Shown piece by piece: positions 1 through 12,597 of a stretch of 64,000 bases of DNA (the first letter of the stretch is position 1; the number at the start of each line of letters is the position of its first letter). A program made the translations under genes and the position numbers. The stretch is from Aphanomyces cochlioides. Its lineage: Eukaryota; Oomycota; Saprolegniomycetes; Saprolegniales; Verrucalvaceae. The stretch lies in the NCBI GenBank assembly GCA_019828595.1, contig JAHQRK010000004.1, positions 3,100,001 to 3,164,000 of the forward strand, given 5' to 3'. Below the pieces are notes generated by a model that was not told the origin of the DNA, searched no databases, and worked only from the letters and a program-made list of their open reading frames with translations.

Positions 1-3000
1 TCAGAAGATTCACGAAATGGATTCATGTTCTTCACGACGAAGCGCGTCGTGTATTACATCTACACATCGTCCAACAATGAGCACAAGAAATGGGTCAAAG
101 CTCTTCAGGATTTCTATGTACACACATCCAGTGAAGCCGACTGTGAAGGATACATGACCAAAAAAACTCCGGGCACACTCTTCTCCTTTTCTCGTCCCAA
201 GTAAGTTTGAACATCCATGGATTCCCCAATCATCACTTGTATAGATTTTATGTTCTCTTTGGCCCCGTCCTGATGTGCTACGAGTCGGAGGAGGCATATC
301 GAACCAGTGAATCTCCCATCTCCTCTATGAATTTACGTGCTGCATCTCGATGGGAAGACGGGATCTCTTTTCAGGGTGATGCAGGCACCATGCTATTTTT
401 GTCTGCGCCATCAGAATCCGATCAAAATCGCTGGCTTGTCGCAACTCAAGAGAAAATTGGTTCTTCCTTGACTCCTATTGCATGCGCAGGGTATTTGACC
501 AAGCAGGGACACAAGCGAAAGAGCTGGAAGAGGCGTTATTTCGTCCTGCGTGGCAATCACCTGTCCTACTACACAGACTACGAATCCACTAACAAGCAAT
601 GCTTGGCGGAAGTCGGAATCGAAGACGTTCAGCTCTGGGACGGTGAGCAATATGGCTTCATGTTTACCACGACTGAGCAAGTGCCGTACTACGTTTTCGC
701 AGAGAGTGATCGCGAACGACAAAAGTGGCTCGTAGCTCTTAAATCGCTGCTCGATGCTCAGTCGAACAGGGCGCCAGCTCCTCTTGGTATTGCTCCTCAA
801 CCACCACAGACTGGTCGCGTGTGTCCAAAATGCAGACATATGGTTACGGGAAGTAAATTTTGTGGTCACTGTGGACATCATGTGGACATACCCTACAATG
901 AATACGCTCCACCACTCCCACGCCCTCCTCCAGCTGTCCCTCAAGATCCTATTCGCAAGTCGAACGGTGTCAATCAGCGTGAGGCAGATCAACTAACTCA
1001 AGGAGGACAAACTCTTTTGTTTGCAGTGCTAGAAGGAACCAAATCTGGTCGCTCTCTCATCGAGCATAACAGAAGACTCTCTGATGAAGCTGCGCGCCAT
1101 GAAGAACCTGAGGTTCCAGTTGACACAACTGTCGACCGTGATGTCGATGATGAACTGAATGCCGCTCTGCAGAAAGCAAACCTGCATGATGAAATCCCCG
1201 CAGCAAAGAAAGCTGAATCCTCAAATAATCAATCAGCACAAAGCGTGATAGTTGTGCGACCATCACGCATGGCTGACGACGAAGATTACTCCGAATCTGA
1301 AGATGAACACCCCAATCAAGGTAACAATCGTAATACGAACGACTCCACGGATGAAGAGATGGACCCCCCTATGCTTGAAGACAATGATGACACGCGCGAG
1401 AGTTCTATGTGTCACCTCGTCATGGATGGCATTACTCTTGGTGATGAGCCTCAAGCTCCAATCCAGAAGTTATCGCCAATGGAGCGTCATTTCGAAGAAG
1501 TTATGGGTTTCGAAGCTCGATGGATTCCATCGCAGAAAGCCGATGTCAAGTGCAGCTTCTACACATCTAAGAACTACAACACCGCTGAAGATATCGTGGT
1601 ATTCCTCGGTGATTCAGGAAAGATTGGGGTCTGGAAGGACGAAAGCGGAACTATTCAAGCCCACGACCACCCAATGTCTATGGTACCATACATCGAAATG
1701 GCCCAGAACAACAATTTTGGCGTTGTCGTGTGTAATATTCATGCCAACACTGTCGATGTAAATGACGGGCACAAAACCCGCACATTTACAATCCCGCATT
1801 CGGCCTCTCCTGCTGAGCATCTCAATCATGTGTGGACGCATTATATTCTGGCCAATGTACCACCAACGAGCAAGATCAGTATTGTCGCTGCTGGTCGAGC
1901 TGGCAGAGCTGTACTTTCCCTGATGCAAGAAGAGGAAGGCAGTGTGTACGACAGATTGTCTCGTATTGCATTTTTGCAGTCGACCCACGTCGTTGATAGC
2001 AGCTTGAGTATGGTCGTATTGGAATGCTTGGGACGACGGGCAATCAACTGGGAAGGCACTGTGGGTCTGTCACTTTGCAGCCAAGTTGTCAACTCACAAT
2101 CGCGTGTTGGATGTGTTTGCATGGCGACAGGGTTCAAAACTACACACCCGCCTGATGAATCTACCACGTATCCATTCGATTTGACAGCAGACCATCTCAA
2201 GCAAATGCAAGTACCTATTTTTGCGTACTTGACCGCGAATACCACAATTCCTGGCATGACAGCAATTGTGAAGCACATGCGTGCAACTCTAAAGAAGGGT
2301 CGCAGCTCCACAAAGAAGCTGAGGGAATCGAGCAATTCAGCCGCTGCTGAACCTGCTGCAAAGCCTGTCGAAAAGACACGAAGCCCACAAACACCAGAAC
2401 CCACGAAATCCACTGAATCTGACGCTTCCATTGGTTATTACTATTTACCTGGTCGAAAACCCAACACTGGTAGCGCTGAGATTGGAAAGGTACACACCGT
2501 TATAATTGTCGTTTTTCACTTCTTTGCAGAGACGCCAACAAGCTGGTACCGGCCGCAGTAATATTAGCATCAAGGACTTCGATTTGTTGAAAGTTGTTGG
2601 TCAAGGTGGTTTCGGTAAAGTGTTCATGGGAAAGAAGATTACTGGACGGGATGCTGGGGAAGTGTTTGCCATCAAAGTGCTTCAAAAGGATCAAGTACTT
2701 TGAACGCACCCATAGTTCATACTGATGTCGTTTTCCTAGGTTGTGTCGAATGGTTTGGTTCACACCACAATGGCTGAACGACATATTTTGATTGAAGTTG
2801 CCCATCCGTTTGTCGTGAAGTTGCATTATGCATTTCAAAGTGATACCAAGTTGTACTTGGTCATGGACTACCTTAGTGCAGGGTCTTTGGCTGTCCACTT
2901 GCGCAAATGGCGAAAGTTCCCTGAAACTTTTGCTCGATTTTATGCTGCAGAAGTTGCATTGGCTATTGCACATTTGCATCAAGTGAACATCATTTACCGC

Positions 3001-3661
3001 GATGTCAAGCTCGAAAACGTTCTCATGGACAGCGACGGACACGTTAGCATTGCCGATTTTGGTTTGTCCAAGCAAGGTGTATCTGGTCTAAAAGGGGCGA
3101 AAACCTTCTGTGGGACGGCGGCATACATTGCGCCAGAACTGTTGAAGGGCCAGAATTACGGCAAAGCAGCCGATTGGTGGTCGTTTGGTATTCTACTCTA
3201 TGAAATGATTGCCGGCAAGCCGCCGTACTACCATCGCAACCGAGACATTATGTTTCAGACCATTTTGACCCAACAGTGGGTCACTTTCACACCTGGTTTC
3301 TCGGATGCTGCAGTTAATCTCATCCGTGGCGTAAGTCTCTACCGTGTTCTTTCTTCGACTCATAGTTTCCTAGTTATTAAACCGTGACCCAATGCAAAGA
3401 TTGGGCAGTGGTCCTACTGGTGCCGACGAAATTCTATTGCATCCTTTTTTCCAAGAATTCGATTACACCCTTATGCTCAAGCGTCAAGTGAAGCCGCCGT
3501 ACGACCCACAAGTCGGCAAACTCGACACCGTCTATGTCCCCCGCAACGTCCGCCAAGATGGAGTGACTGCTCGCGATCGGGAGGCCAGTATGCTTTTCTC
3601 GCATGACGGAGATTTCCGTGGATTTAGTTTTGTTGGTGGAGCACCACCTGATCTTTCGTAA
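1..3661 (+). CDS. PH/zinc-ribbon/Arb2-like AGC protein kinase (5' partial)
   Basis: Serine/threonine kinase of the AGC group whose 5' end lies outside the window. Exons: <1-200, 245-2489, 2530-2694, 2740-3330, 3374-3661; all junctions are GT-AG and in phase, giving 1162 visible residues. Order: the end of one PH domain (Trp near the domain end), two further PH domains (third from about residue 145), a CxxC/CxxC zinc ribbon near residue 260, an acidic linker, a region about 480-735 resembling Arb2-like alpha/beta folds (tentative), then the kinase. Kinase marks seen: Gly loop GQGGFGKV, YRDVK (Asp about 958), DFG, T-loop TFCGT, and a C-terminal hydrophobic motif FRGFSFV, so PDK1-type regulation is likely. 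PH domains suggest recruitment to phosphoinositide membranes. Ends 41 bp from the convergent NCAPD2 gene. Confidence 0.85.
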
Positions 3662-3702
3662 TGCATAGACAGGCAATATAATGAGAAATTAGTTTTTCAT
3701 AT

Positions 3703-6700
3703 CTAGAGATCTTTCTGCTTCTTCTTGCTTTGTTTTGACTTGGCACGAGGAGCTTCTGCCTTTTTTCGCTTTTCTCCTTTTCCTTTTTGGACCCTAACAG
3801 GTTCTTCTTCCTCCATATCTGAATCCTCAGCAACCTCCTAGAGACACTCATTAGTGTATGTTTTTCAACCATCGAAAGTACGGAGATGGGCTCGTCTTCA
3901 CTTTCTTCAACTCGAGTTGGCTTCTTTGCTTTCCTCGACTTTCGCTCCAACTTCTTTGGCATTGCATCCTCGTAGTCTTCGACGTTCTATAAGCGCATTA
4001 AGAAATTTCTGTTGGCATCCATACCTCAGTTTGAGGTTTATCTTGACTATTTTCTTTCTCTTTTCGTTGTTTCCGTGGCGTTTTCTGCTTGTCAGCCTTC
4101 TTCATAGGCAAATCGGCGAATGTTTCGGTATCATCAACATTCTATATTGCAATTCAGGTCAAATCTTGAGTTTATAGTCTTTATTACCTCCCCTGAATGC
4201 ATAACTTCGATCATGCGCTCAATTTCATCCAAAGACTCTTTCATTTCAGCCTTACAAAACTTTTTGGCCTACATGAAATTGAAATTGTCATGAAAATGTA
4301 TTTCGCTCTGACCTTTGTGATAATTTGCTGGAATGATTCGTACACACCATTATCCACCAGGCACGTTTTAAACATTTTTCGAAGCTCAATCAACTTTTTC
4401 AGAGCCCTGTCATTGAAAGGCAAGTTGGACAAGCAATAAGCAAAATCACGCCATTGGGCGACTTCAGCAGTTGTGACGAAGCGTTGGCACAACTTCTCGA
4501 CTAAGCTTTCTGCTTGTTTATCCTTTTGAATAAATCCCAACAAGAACTTGGTGATCTCTTGAAACGACTTCTTTGACAGATTGGAGCTATATAGTGTGGT
4601 CAGACAGGACGAATTGGAAATCGTGCACCTGGTTGACAGTCGCCCAATGGTATCGGGCAACATGTTATAAATTGGATTATTTCCTCGTTTGGACAGCTCG
4701 TGGAAAAACAACTTAGCCAAATCACAAATTCGCTTGTCTTCGTCGACCAAGGACAATGCAATTTCGCTGATCTATTTTGGAGTATAAGAAAAGAAGCCCA
4801 AGGATTTTGACCTGGCCCTTGACTTTGACCATATCATTCAGGATCAAATGTGTGAGCACCATAATTGTGTTTTTTCGGACATTTACATCAATATCGCGCA
4901 AGCGTGCATAAATATGTGACGTCCAAGGTTCTACAAGGTTGGGGAAACGAAAGCTCAAATCTCCCAATGCCACCACAATGTTCGAGCGCACCTATTATTC
5001 GTGCAGTTAGATTTGTTTTGCCTCTTTTGTCGTACTGATGGTTGCTGGCACTCTTTGAGTTTCGTAAATATAAGAGGCAAATTCTTTTCACAAAAATCGC
5101 CAGAAATACACATAAATTTACACAACGCAACAGTGGATGCTTCCTTGATCAGATCGTCGTCGAAAATTCCTTCTTCATTTGCAACAAGTCGAATTAATAT
5201 TGGTCCATATGCACCTAGCAGATTTCTTTCGAACAGTGAGAACGAGATTAACCAGGAAGGTCCCACCGGCCAACAAGCTCATGCTGCGTTAGACTGTGCA
5301 AGAATTCATCTTCTTCGGCTTCAATCTCGGCATTCATACCCAATTCTTCTTCCATACTAGATGGCTTCTCAACATCAGTTTTCTCTTTTTGCGATTTATG
5401 CCGAGCTTCCTTGACCGAACTGGCTAAGGATTCCACATATACAGCCATTCGAATTGCAACGTGACCCAAGATAAAAACAAATTTCGACAGCTCAGAGGCA
5501 GAGCAAACAGCTTCCTCTTGATCTTCTTCATCAGTTGGAAACAATGCAGTTGACCAAGCCGCGATAATGTCTCCACATGGTTGTTCAGGATATTGGCATA
5601 CATGAAAGAGAGCCTCAATAGCTTGTTGCGCCGCGTCAAACCATTCGAGGTTCGTCTCATCCATCAATGTCAAAAAGGATTGAATGCTGACAATGAGAGG
5701 TTCAATCCCGGCGGGGGTGAGAGTTTTATCCTTGAAATTCCAGTTTTGAAGCATGTTCGACGTAGCCCGGACACATAACCAATTGTGTTCTTGACGTACA
5801 CGTTCCCCCAAGCCATGCTCAAGCAGTATTTCCAACTTTGGAGGTGTTTTCAACATTGAAAGCAGCCAAATAGCATGACCAATTGTATTGCAAGAAGAGT
5901 CGTATGAGCACAAGTCCCACAAAGCCGATATTACACGTTGAGGAACTAAATCCTTTGCCTTCATAATGCCAAGAAGCTGTTCCAAACACGTTGCGTCGCT
6001 TACTGTACATCCATCAAGCAATGCTAAAAGTGTTTGGGCAGCCTGTTGTGGAGAAAGCAACAAGTCAGTTTGTGGCTTGAAGAATAAAATCGATTTGAAT
6101 GTCTGCACAGCCAGCTCTTGAATTTTGGGGTCAGAACGCCAAACCAAAATAAGCATAGCTCGAATTCCAACAGTTGCTTTGTTGAGACGAAATCCATGGG
6201 CTTTATGGAAGAAGCGGATAGCTTCCAAGACATCAGTAACAGCCGCACTGCCGAGTAATTGCACTAAAAGGGGAATTGCTTGCTCTTCCACAATTTCGAT
6301 GAATTCAAGGGCTTGGGTGTGGAATAATAAGAGGCGTTCAATTTTCTGCAGCTCGACTTCGTTTTCCCCTTCTTCCTCAGCAACTTGGGATTCATTCACA
6401 TTCAAGCCACTCAATCGTCGGTTCAACTGTTCTTCAACGTCTTTCATGACTTCTTGTTTCTTTGCAGTAAACTTCTCCATCAGTTTCGCCTTTTGATGCT
6501 CGTAGTATTCTCGGTCAAGGTTTTCTCGGAAGGGATTGTGTTCCAGCAATGTACACAACAATTCGATACTGTACTTACGAACACCACCCGTTCGATCTTG
6601 CATGCGCTCGACAGCGATAGCCGGCAATTTTTGGATATGACGCAATGGCACTGCACCTTCTTCACATAAATCTTTGTAGCATTTCAGGACGTGACTTCGG

Positions 6701-8279
6701 GCAAAAGAATTAACGTCATGGATTCGATCTTCGAGAACGCCAAAGAGAGTGTCGCGTCGTTGACGTGAAAGCGGGCGAAAATTATTTGAAGCTGGTTGAT
6801 CTGCGTCCTGAGTTGTATCAATATCTTCAGGATTTTTGTCTCGAGCCCGGAAATCAGCCATTAAAATGAATGTCACAGCTGTTACAACAGCATTTCGGAG
6901 ATAGTAAGACTCAGCATCGAGGAGTGGCAACACGATACTCAAATTCGCCAAAACAGTAGATGGCATCAACGTCGAAAGATGTCCCTACGAAATATTAGTA
7001 AATATTAAGGTCCCTTGACAGCATACCAAGAAGATGGAAATATTTTTCGTGCCAGACACATCACGGGAAGACTCGCGCTGTCGAATTTTCGATACCTCAC
7101 TACATAATAAATTACGGGCTGCAAGAACAGAATTATTTCAAACCTGATCAAATCAGCTGCAATCTTAATTGATCGATGTTTCCTTTGCAAGAAATGAACC
7201 ATCTCTGCGACGGGAATTGCCAAGTGTTCGTGCGCGAATACAAGTTCCAACAATGACGTGTTTACAGTAACAAGAACTCGGGGAGCTCGCACCAAGCAAT
7301 CACCCACTAACTGTATTGAATGAGAAAATCTCAACAACGTGAGATTTGATATTACCTTGTAGATCAAAGATTTCAGGGGCTTTGAACGAAGTAATCCGGG
7401 GCTTTCAAGAAGTTGAAACACTGCAGAGCAATACAGCCCAATAAATTCCTGAAGAAATGACGATTAAAGCACTTTTAGCCACACGATTCACCTCTTCTGG
7501 CATGTTCATGTTCCACATTGCCAACGTTTCGTCACACAATGAGTTCTGAAGAGCTATGACACCTGTTTCGCAATGCTTTCCCCAGTTGATTTGCTTTGCT
7601 TTCGACGCCTACAGAGCACGTCGTTGCATTTTCCAAAGGTTCAATGCCTACCTTGTCCTTTTTCTGCAGAATATCCTTGTCTTCATCAACCTGGACGCTC
7701 TTAATCTGCATGAGCGTTTGACACAGAACAAAAGCTGTAATCTTCAATGCACTTCTCGCTTGTCGAGATGCTACAAGAGGACAAAATTATCAAGTATTTC
7801 TCGACAAGATTTGCTCACATTCATGTTGTTCTCGTTTGATAGCTTTCACAATATCATCGAGCGTAGAGCTAGCAAGGAGCAGCAGCACCACTCGGGCTTC
7901 ATCACTCAATTCTTTCAAAGCTCTACAATTTTAAATCCTAAACATTCAATCACAACGTGGGTGTACTTGACAAAACTGTAGAGCAGGTCGAACACATCGC
8001 TCTCAATGACGCCAAACGGGTCACTCTGTACTTGTCGTTGAAGTTCTACACACAGCAAGCATTCATATACCTCATGCCCGAAGGGATCTCACCCTTGAGT
8101 TGACGAATATGGTCGTCTTTAGATCCGTCAGTGAGATCTGTCACGTTCACCACAAATAAGCGATCTCTTTTGACAAGTTCTAAGTCTTGAACGTGCACTG
8201 GGACAATAAATTCCCTTCCCTCGTCTTCTTCATGATCCGAATGATGGACATCGTGTCTGCTCTCATCAATGTCGCTCAT
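3703..8279 (-). CDS. NCAPD2: Condensin complex subunit 1 (NCAPD2/Cnd1)
   Basis: HEAT-repeat subunit of condensin I, which compacts mitotic chromosomes with SMC2/SMC4. Sixteen exons in coding order: 8279-8093, 8045-7967, 7922-7819, 7770-7652, 7608-7492, 7448-7356, 7310-7144, 7099-7027, 6984-5267, 5225-5036, 4991-4812, 4771-4313, 4268-4188, 4141-4025, 3986-3882, 3837-3703. Introns are 38-48 nt and the frame closes to 1307 residues. Family marks: SGTKNISIFL near the first third, SMEEELG before the conserved C-terminal block, RSNIVVALGDL, LTHLILNDMVKVKGQ and DKQAESLVEKLCQRF. The tail is Lys/Glu rich, probably nuclear-localising. An in-frame upstream Met at 8417-8426 exists, but that stretch carries the promoter palindromes, so Met at 8279 is preferred. 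Shares a 170-bp promoter with VPS25. Confidence 0.95.
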
Positions 8280-8449
8280 ATTTGCGCCAAACTTGGTTGT
8301 GGGTTCAAATTTTGAAAAACAATTGACGTTATCCGGAATTTCGTTCGGATAACAGTTCATTTCATCCGTAGTAATATCCGGATAAACATGTATCCGCATA
8401 TTACTCGCTTTGTTATCCGGATCCATTTTCGCATTGTGTGACCTTCCTC
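8280..8449. promoter_or_regulatory. Bidirectional promoter with TATCCGGATA elements
   Basis: This 170-bp gap separates the divergent starts of NCAPD2 and VPS25. It holds TATCCGGA at 8330, TTCGGATAA at 8344, the perfect palindrome TATCCGGATA at 8375-8384, TATCCGCATA at 8391 and TTATCCGGATCC at 8413-8424. The same element recurs upstream of other genes in the window. A role as a shared activator site is inferred from position and palindromy. Confidence 0.6.
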
Positions 8450-9223
8450 ATGTCCAAGTCGATCACGTTCACATTCCCTGAGCATTACAGCTTCCCTCCG
8501 TTCTTCACGTGAGTTGATTATCCTCGCATGCTTCAATGTATACTAGCTCTGGTTGTCTAGACTTCAGCCAGTTCGTTCTACGCGAGAAAAGCAGTTGATT
8601 CTATGGAAATCGCTCGTGCTTGACTACCACAAAGCAATGAACCAACCGGTGTTCACGCCAAATTCAACGCCGATCTTTGAGAACCCGCAGATCAATCGTA
8701 CGTATCTGGAGTATATTGATATCTTGACATAACGGCCAGGAAAACTAACAATGGAAGCCCGCAGCGCAATTGTCACCTACCTCGTACGGTGCGGCAATGC
8801 TGAATGGGAAGATGATACCCACACCCGATTGCGAGTCTTCTGGAAGCCACCTGCCGAGTGGGCTGCTGAAATCTACACATTTGTACGACAGGAGAATCTT
8901 ATGGTTATTCATATAACATCTTTGCAGGCCACCGATCGCGGGATGATCAACAATGTGTACACTCTGTACGAACTGCACTCGGGCGAAGAGACCAAAGGCG
9001 CAAGTACGGCATCTTATGATCAAACTGTCCTGATGAATTGCCTTCAATAGGTTTCTATGGCCTGGAGCCATGGCTTCTTCGTAAAGCTCTCGAAGTCTTG
9101 GAGCACGAAGCAAAAGTAAGTCTTCTTCTCAAATCGGATCGTTGACACTGCATTCAGGCTGCGATAATCCACGGCGACACGCCAGAAAACGATGGTGTCA
9201 AGTTCTTGGCGACGTCTTCGTAG
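8450..9223 (+). CDS. VPS25: Vacuolar protein sorting-associated protein 25 (ESCRT-II)
   Basis: Subunit of ESCRT-II, which sorts ubiquitinated cargo into multivesicular endosomes and recruits ESCRT-III. Six exons: 8450-8508, 8561-8697, 8740-8882, 8928-9003, 9051-9115, 9158-9223; introns 42-52 nt, all in phase, 181 residues, close to the human length. The N-terminal FPPFFTLQP is the family's PPxY-like signature that contacts VPS22/VPS36. Two winged-helix units follow, with VYTLYELHSGEE and GVKFL near the end. In intron 3 the donor GTACGA at 8883 is preferred over a later GT because it gives an alignment of unchanged length with known VPS25. Start ATG lies 26 bp after a TATCCGGAT element. Confidence 0.95.
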
Positions 9224-9529
9224 CCACCGCAAGGAGCTCAGTGGTATTTTATCCGTGCTTTAATCACGCTTAACACTTTGGAATCAAATACCTCTTCACT
9301 CCACATTGTGTTCCCCTGCTATCAATCCAAGTGGCAGTAGCAGAGCACAGCTCTTGTCGCGTTGCCACTGAAGAGAACCCCATCTACGCTCATGAGTGGA
9401 TCAATCGACGTCAGCGAAGGCTCCTCTCTTGTGGAGATTGAATAACTTGACCGCTTTCCCTGATTTGCTCCGGACAGCATTCTATCATGCGTTACACGAC
9501 GCCACAGAAAAAGTGTCTCTTCAAGATCC
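9224..9529. other. Intergenic, no supported gene
   Basis: Lies between VPS25 and the dynein light chain gene. A short reading frame opens at an ATG at 9390 but stops after 17 codons, and no splice choice tested joins it in frame to the dynein gene. It could be 5' untranslated sequence. Confidence 0.4.
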
Positions 9530-10008
9530 ATGCTTCCGACAAGCTGCTTCGACTTTCCACTCCTACGCGACGACGTGACGACCATTGTCCAGGATGCAGT
9601 TCTCACATCACTCGAGGGGAAAGCATACGACCAAGCCAAGGTAACAATGCGGTATGCTACTGCCTGGATGAATGGATACATTCATTAGGTGAACGACTGG
9701 GTCAACGTTATCACCATGTCATGCTTGGAAGACCTGAAGAAACTCTGCCAGGTAAAGGCGCTTGTGCTTCGGATCGTTCTTGACGTCCAAACAGAACTTT
9801 AAGTACATCGTCACGTGTTGCATCAAGCAAAAGCGAGGTGGGGGCATGGATATGGAGAGGTTTGTGGTCCCAATTTTTTGCGTGATTAATCGTAATATCC
9901 TGTTGCAGTGTGTGCTACTGGGACGAAAAATCGGACGGCGCTTGCTTTATTACATGGGAGAACAGTTCGATGCAAGTCATCATTACAATATACGGCCTGG
10001 CCATCTAG
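9530..10008 (+). CDS. Tctex-type dynein light chain
   Basis: Small dimeric light chain that binds dynein intermediate chain and cargo; in zoosporic oomycetes it would serve cytoplasmic or flagellar dynein. Exons 9530-9640, 9689-9751, 9795-9859, 9909-10008; introns 43-49 nt, frame closes to 112 residues, matching the family's usual 110-115. Conserved stretches: a VNDW motif at the second exon start, FKYIVTCCIKQK in the third, and a C terminus of ITWENSSMQVIITIYGLAI type, the classic Tctex fold end. The first residues (MLPTSCFDF) are poorly conserved, so the exact start is uncertain and a further upstream exon is possible. Confidence 0.88.
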
Positions 10009-10032
10009 GGAGAAAAGATCGCTTCATGATCC

Positions 10033-10410
10033 ATGGAGCGTACGACAACGTTAACATGCGTCGATCCTATTCCCTTGGGTTTTGCTGTCGTTTGTTTGGT
10101 CCAAACGAAGCACAAAGCACGCAGAATCTATGAACAGATGGAACGAATTTCGACGTTATCTCTGCAATTCCCACTGTAGACTCGCCATCTTTAGACCCCT
10201 TCATACCTGACCGCCTATAGATGTGTAGAGCGTCGTCGTTCTTGGCGCATTACGTGCTTTGAAGCATCGACTTGCCAGTTTGCGTCGGCACTGGACTCCA
10301 CGCGGTAGAGATCCCACGGCAGTCGACGATGAAAATTTCATTTTTCCATTCGTTTCACACGGTGAGTTTTAGCCAATCAAAATTATTTTTGGAATATTAT
10401 AGCAATTTGA
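10033..10410 (+). CDS. Small hypothetical protein (tentative four-exon model)
   Basis: No family recognised. The favoured model starts at ATG 10033 in a good context (CCATGGAG), 25 bp after the dynein stop codon. Exons: 10033-10093, 10138-10175, 10229-10361, 10403-10410, giving 79 residues with every junction GT-AG and in phase; the last donor is a strong GTGAGT. An Arg-rich helix (LRALKHRLASLRRHW) follows a short hydrophobic run. A competing two-exon model (10033-10175, 10221-10308, 76 residues) also closes, so the structure is unproven. The final exon overlaps one arm of a CCAAT inverted repeat that probably belongs to the next gene's promoter. Confidence 0.4.
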
Positions 10411-10416
10411 TTGGCT
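10371..10416. promoter_or_regulatory. Inverted CCAAT pair upstream of GH18 gene
   Basis: AGCCAATCAAAATT (10371-10384) faces AATTTGATTGGCT (10404-10416), a near-perfect inverted repeat with a 19-bp AT-rich loop. Both arms hold a CCAAT box, the site bound by NF-Y factors. It lies 73 bp upstream of the GH18 start. Confidence 0.5.
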
Positions 10417-10488
10417 AATTTTACGCAATAGTTAGCTTGGTCCGTGGTTTTGCACCGGCTTTGGTCAGTCTCAACACATAATCGAACA

Positions 10489-12193
10489 ATGGCCGGCGAA
10501 GTGTACAGCTCGGAGCAATTCCTCGACGAGCCGATCCGCTCGAGGCGCCCGGGTTCGAATGCTGCCTCGGCCACGCAGGTGTCAGACACGCGCGTCGAGA
10601 AGGAGGAGTCGTATGAACACACTGTCCGACACAGCTGGCCTTTGATCTTTGGCAGTACGTGACCGTCCGTCACGACAGATTTCTCAAGTGTCGTCTTGTA
10701 GTTGTGTTCTTGCTTGCGTTGTTTTATGGGTTTTTGAACATGGTCAAGACGTATGAGATTGACCCGACGTATGGAAATTGGACCTTGTTGCAATATCAGG
10801 AAGACAACCTCCTGGGGGAACGATGCATGGCTGTCGATCACGGTGTAGCGTGGAAAGAATTGAAGCGAAAGCTCCTTCGATGCCGCCGTGGACAGTATTA
10901 TGTACGTCAAGTCATGTATAACAGAGAAATGATGGGAGGAATTGTAGGATCCAGCCCACAACACTTGCTTTGACTGCCCAGCCGACACCCCCGACACCAA
11001 AGTGTTCAACGTGTTTTGGGAAACCCAAAGCAACTGCCAACATGTACATTATATCAATTATCATGGATTGAGCTTCTGTACGTTTAGCTTGTTGGAAATG
11101 AAAACTTGCGATTCATCACGCACGTCATGTGGTCTTTCATCGAACTTTCGGACGACGGCTCGGTCCCACCTCGTTTCCAATACTGGAGCCAAGAACACAT
11201 CAAGGATTGCATTTTGCAACTGCGCATGTATGTCACGACGACAGCTATCATAAGATTTGATTTATTTCTCCAGGCGGTGCATCAAGAACTTGGTGGCACT
11301 TGGAGGGGCATCGAATCGTGACAAGTTTTTGGCCCTGAAGGATCCGGCTAATCTCCAACGATTCAAAGACAGTGCAATGAAAGTTGTCGAAGAGTACGAT
11401 GCTGTGAGCATGTTTGTTCTCACTGCTGTGCTAGATTTGGCTTTGACGGCATCGACGTTGACGATGAAACTGGTAACATGATTGGCACAAACCAAGACTG
11501 GCTCAAGTACCAAGCACCGACCGTCGTCACCTACTTAGAAGCTCTGCGAACTGGTTTGTGACTTTCTCCATGAGCGTGTCTCTGACTGGCGCTGACCAGG
11601 TTTGGATACAATTCGCAAACCCGATGAGCCCCGCCTGATCCTGTCATGGGATGAATTCCCATCGTCGTGGGATCCCCCGGAGCCGAACAATACCAACTAT
11701 CCAGGTTGTATTATTTACCAAGACGGCCAGGATGGTTGGCATCGATGCTATGAGCCAAAGATATCGGACATCGTGGATATGGTCAACGTCATGATGTATA
11801 ACGTCAATGGTGGCGATGTAAGCCCAGCCACGTCCAGATTATTGGACTGACCTTGTTGATTTTGTAGTGGGTGTACCAGGCGATCATGCAGAAAACTCTT
11901 CCCGAGTGGGCATCGGCCGCGGTCCCGAAGAATAAATTGGTGCTTGGAGCGTGCTCTGGCATGGGTTGTGTCATGAGCCAGCCTGCTGGCCAAGAAGTCT
12001 TCAACGCCGGTAATGGCTCTGCATTCTACAGAGGTACAACCAAGCTGGAAGCATGAACTCATGCATGGTTGTAGGAACGATGTTGTGGAGTGGCACGATT
12101 GATATTTTGTACGAAAATTCGTCGTGCTTGAGTCGCATGGGCCGCGCGGGCAACTACGGCGTGAAGCTTCCCTTCCGACCAACTCTCACATAG
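10489..12193 (+). CDS. GH18 chitinase-like type II membrane protein
   Basis: Glycoside hydrolase family 18 protein, expected to cleave or bind chitin-like polymers at the cell surface or in the secretory path. Nine exons: 10489-10654, 10702-10901, 10948-11043, 11088-11227, 11274-11393, 11435-11553, 11600-11817, 11868-12033, 12075-12193; 447 residues, all in phase. Residues 1-55 are polar and cytosolic, about 56-73 form a single membrane anchor, and the rest is extracytosolic with a CxxC pair. The GH18 catalytic motif DxxDxDxE is intact as D245, D248, D250 and the acid E252. A longer in-frame start at 10444 exists; the Met at 10489 (CAATGGCC) is preferred. It is tail to tail with a decayed paralogue. 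Confidence 0.88.
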
Positions 12194-12597
12194 GAAGCAC
12201 AATTACATTCCCTCACGAGTAATCTCATTTTGATTTGGTTTTCTTGGCAGAAGCGTCCCATGACTCGTCGCTCTGATGAAAACCGCATTGGCTACGAGAA
12301 TTAATCGCTCGCCAGGGATAGAACTGCAGCTCACCTTCACCTCGCAGTCCCTCCATTTTCACGAGCATGAGACCAACCCCTGCTAGGAAGGACTGAAGGA
12401 CTTGTCGTTCATTTGCTGCATCGCAACTCCCCAGGAAGTTCGCATGACGATCACCATATCCTCAGTGAAAAGTTGTTGCAGCTAGAGTTTGCTCTATCGA
12501 CGTCTACGACGCGATGACGATGGAGGCTAATCCACGGATCATAAAAATACTCAAAACACAGTCACGACATCTATACATGGGATCCAAACGAGAGATT
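12194..12597. other. Intergenic between GH18 gene and its pseudogene
   Basis: About 400 bp between two convergent GH18 genes. No open reading frame, repeat or RNA gene is recognised. Parts may be sequence left from the deletion that damaged the pseudogene. Confidence 0.4.

Noticed and set aside
8280..8426. N-terminal extension of NCAPD2 to a Met at 8426
   Set aside because: It would translate four copies of the promoter palindrome; the Met at 8279 begins a typical acidic N terminus.
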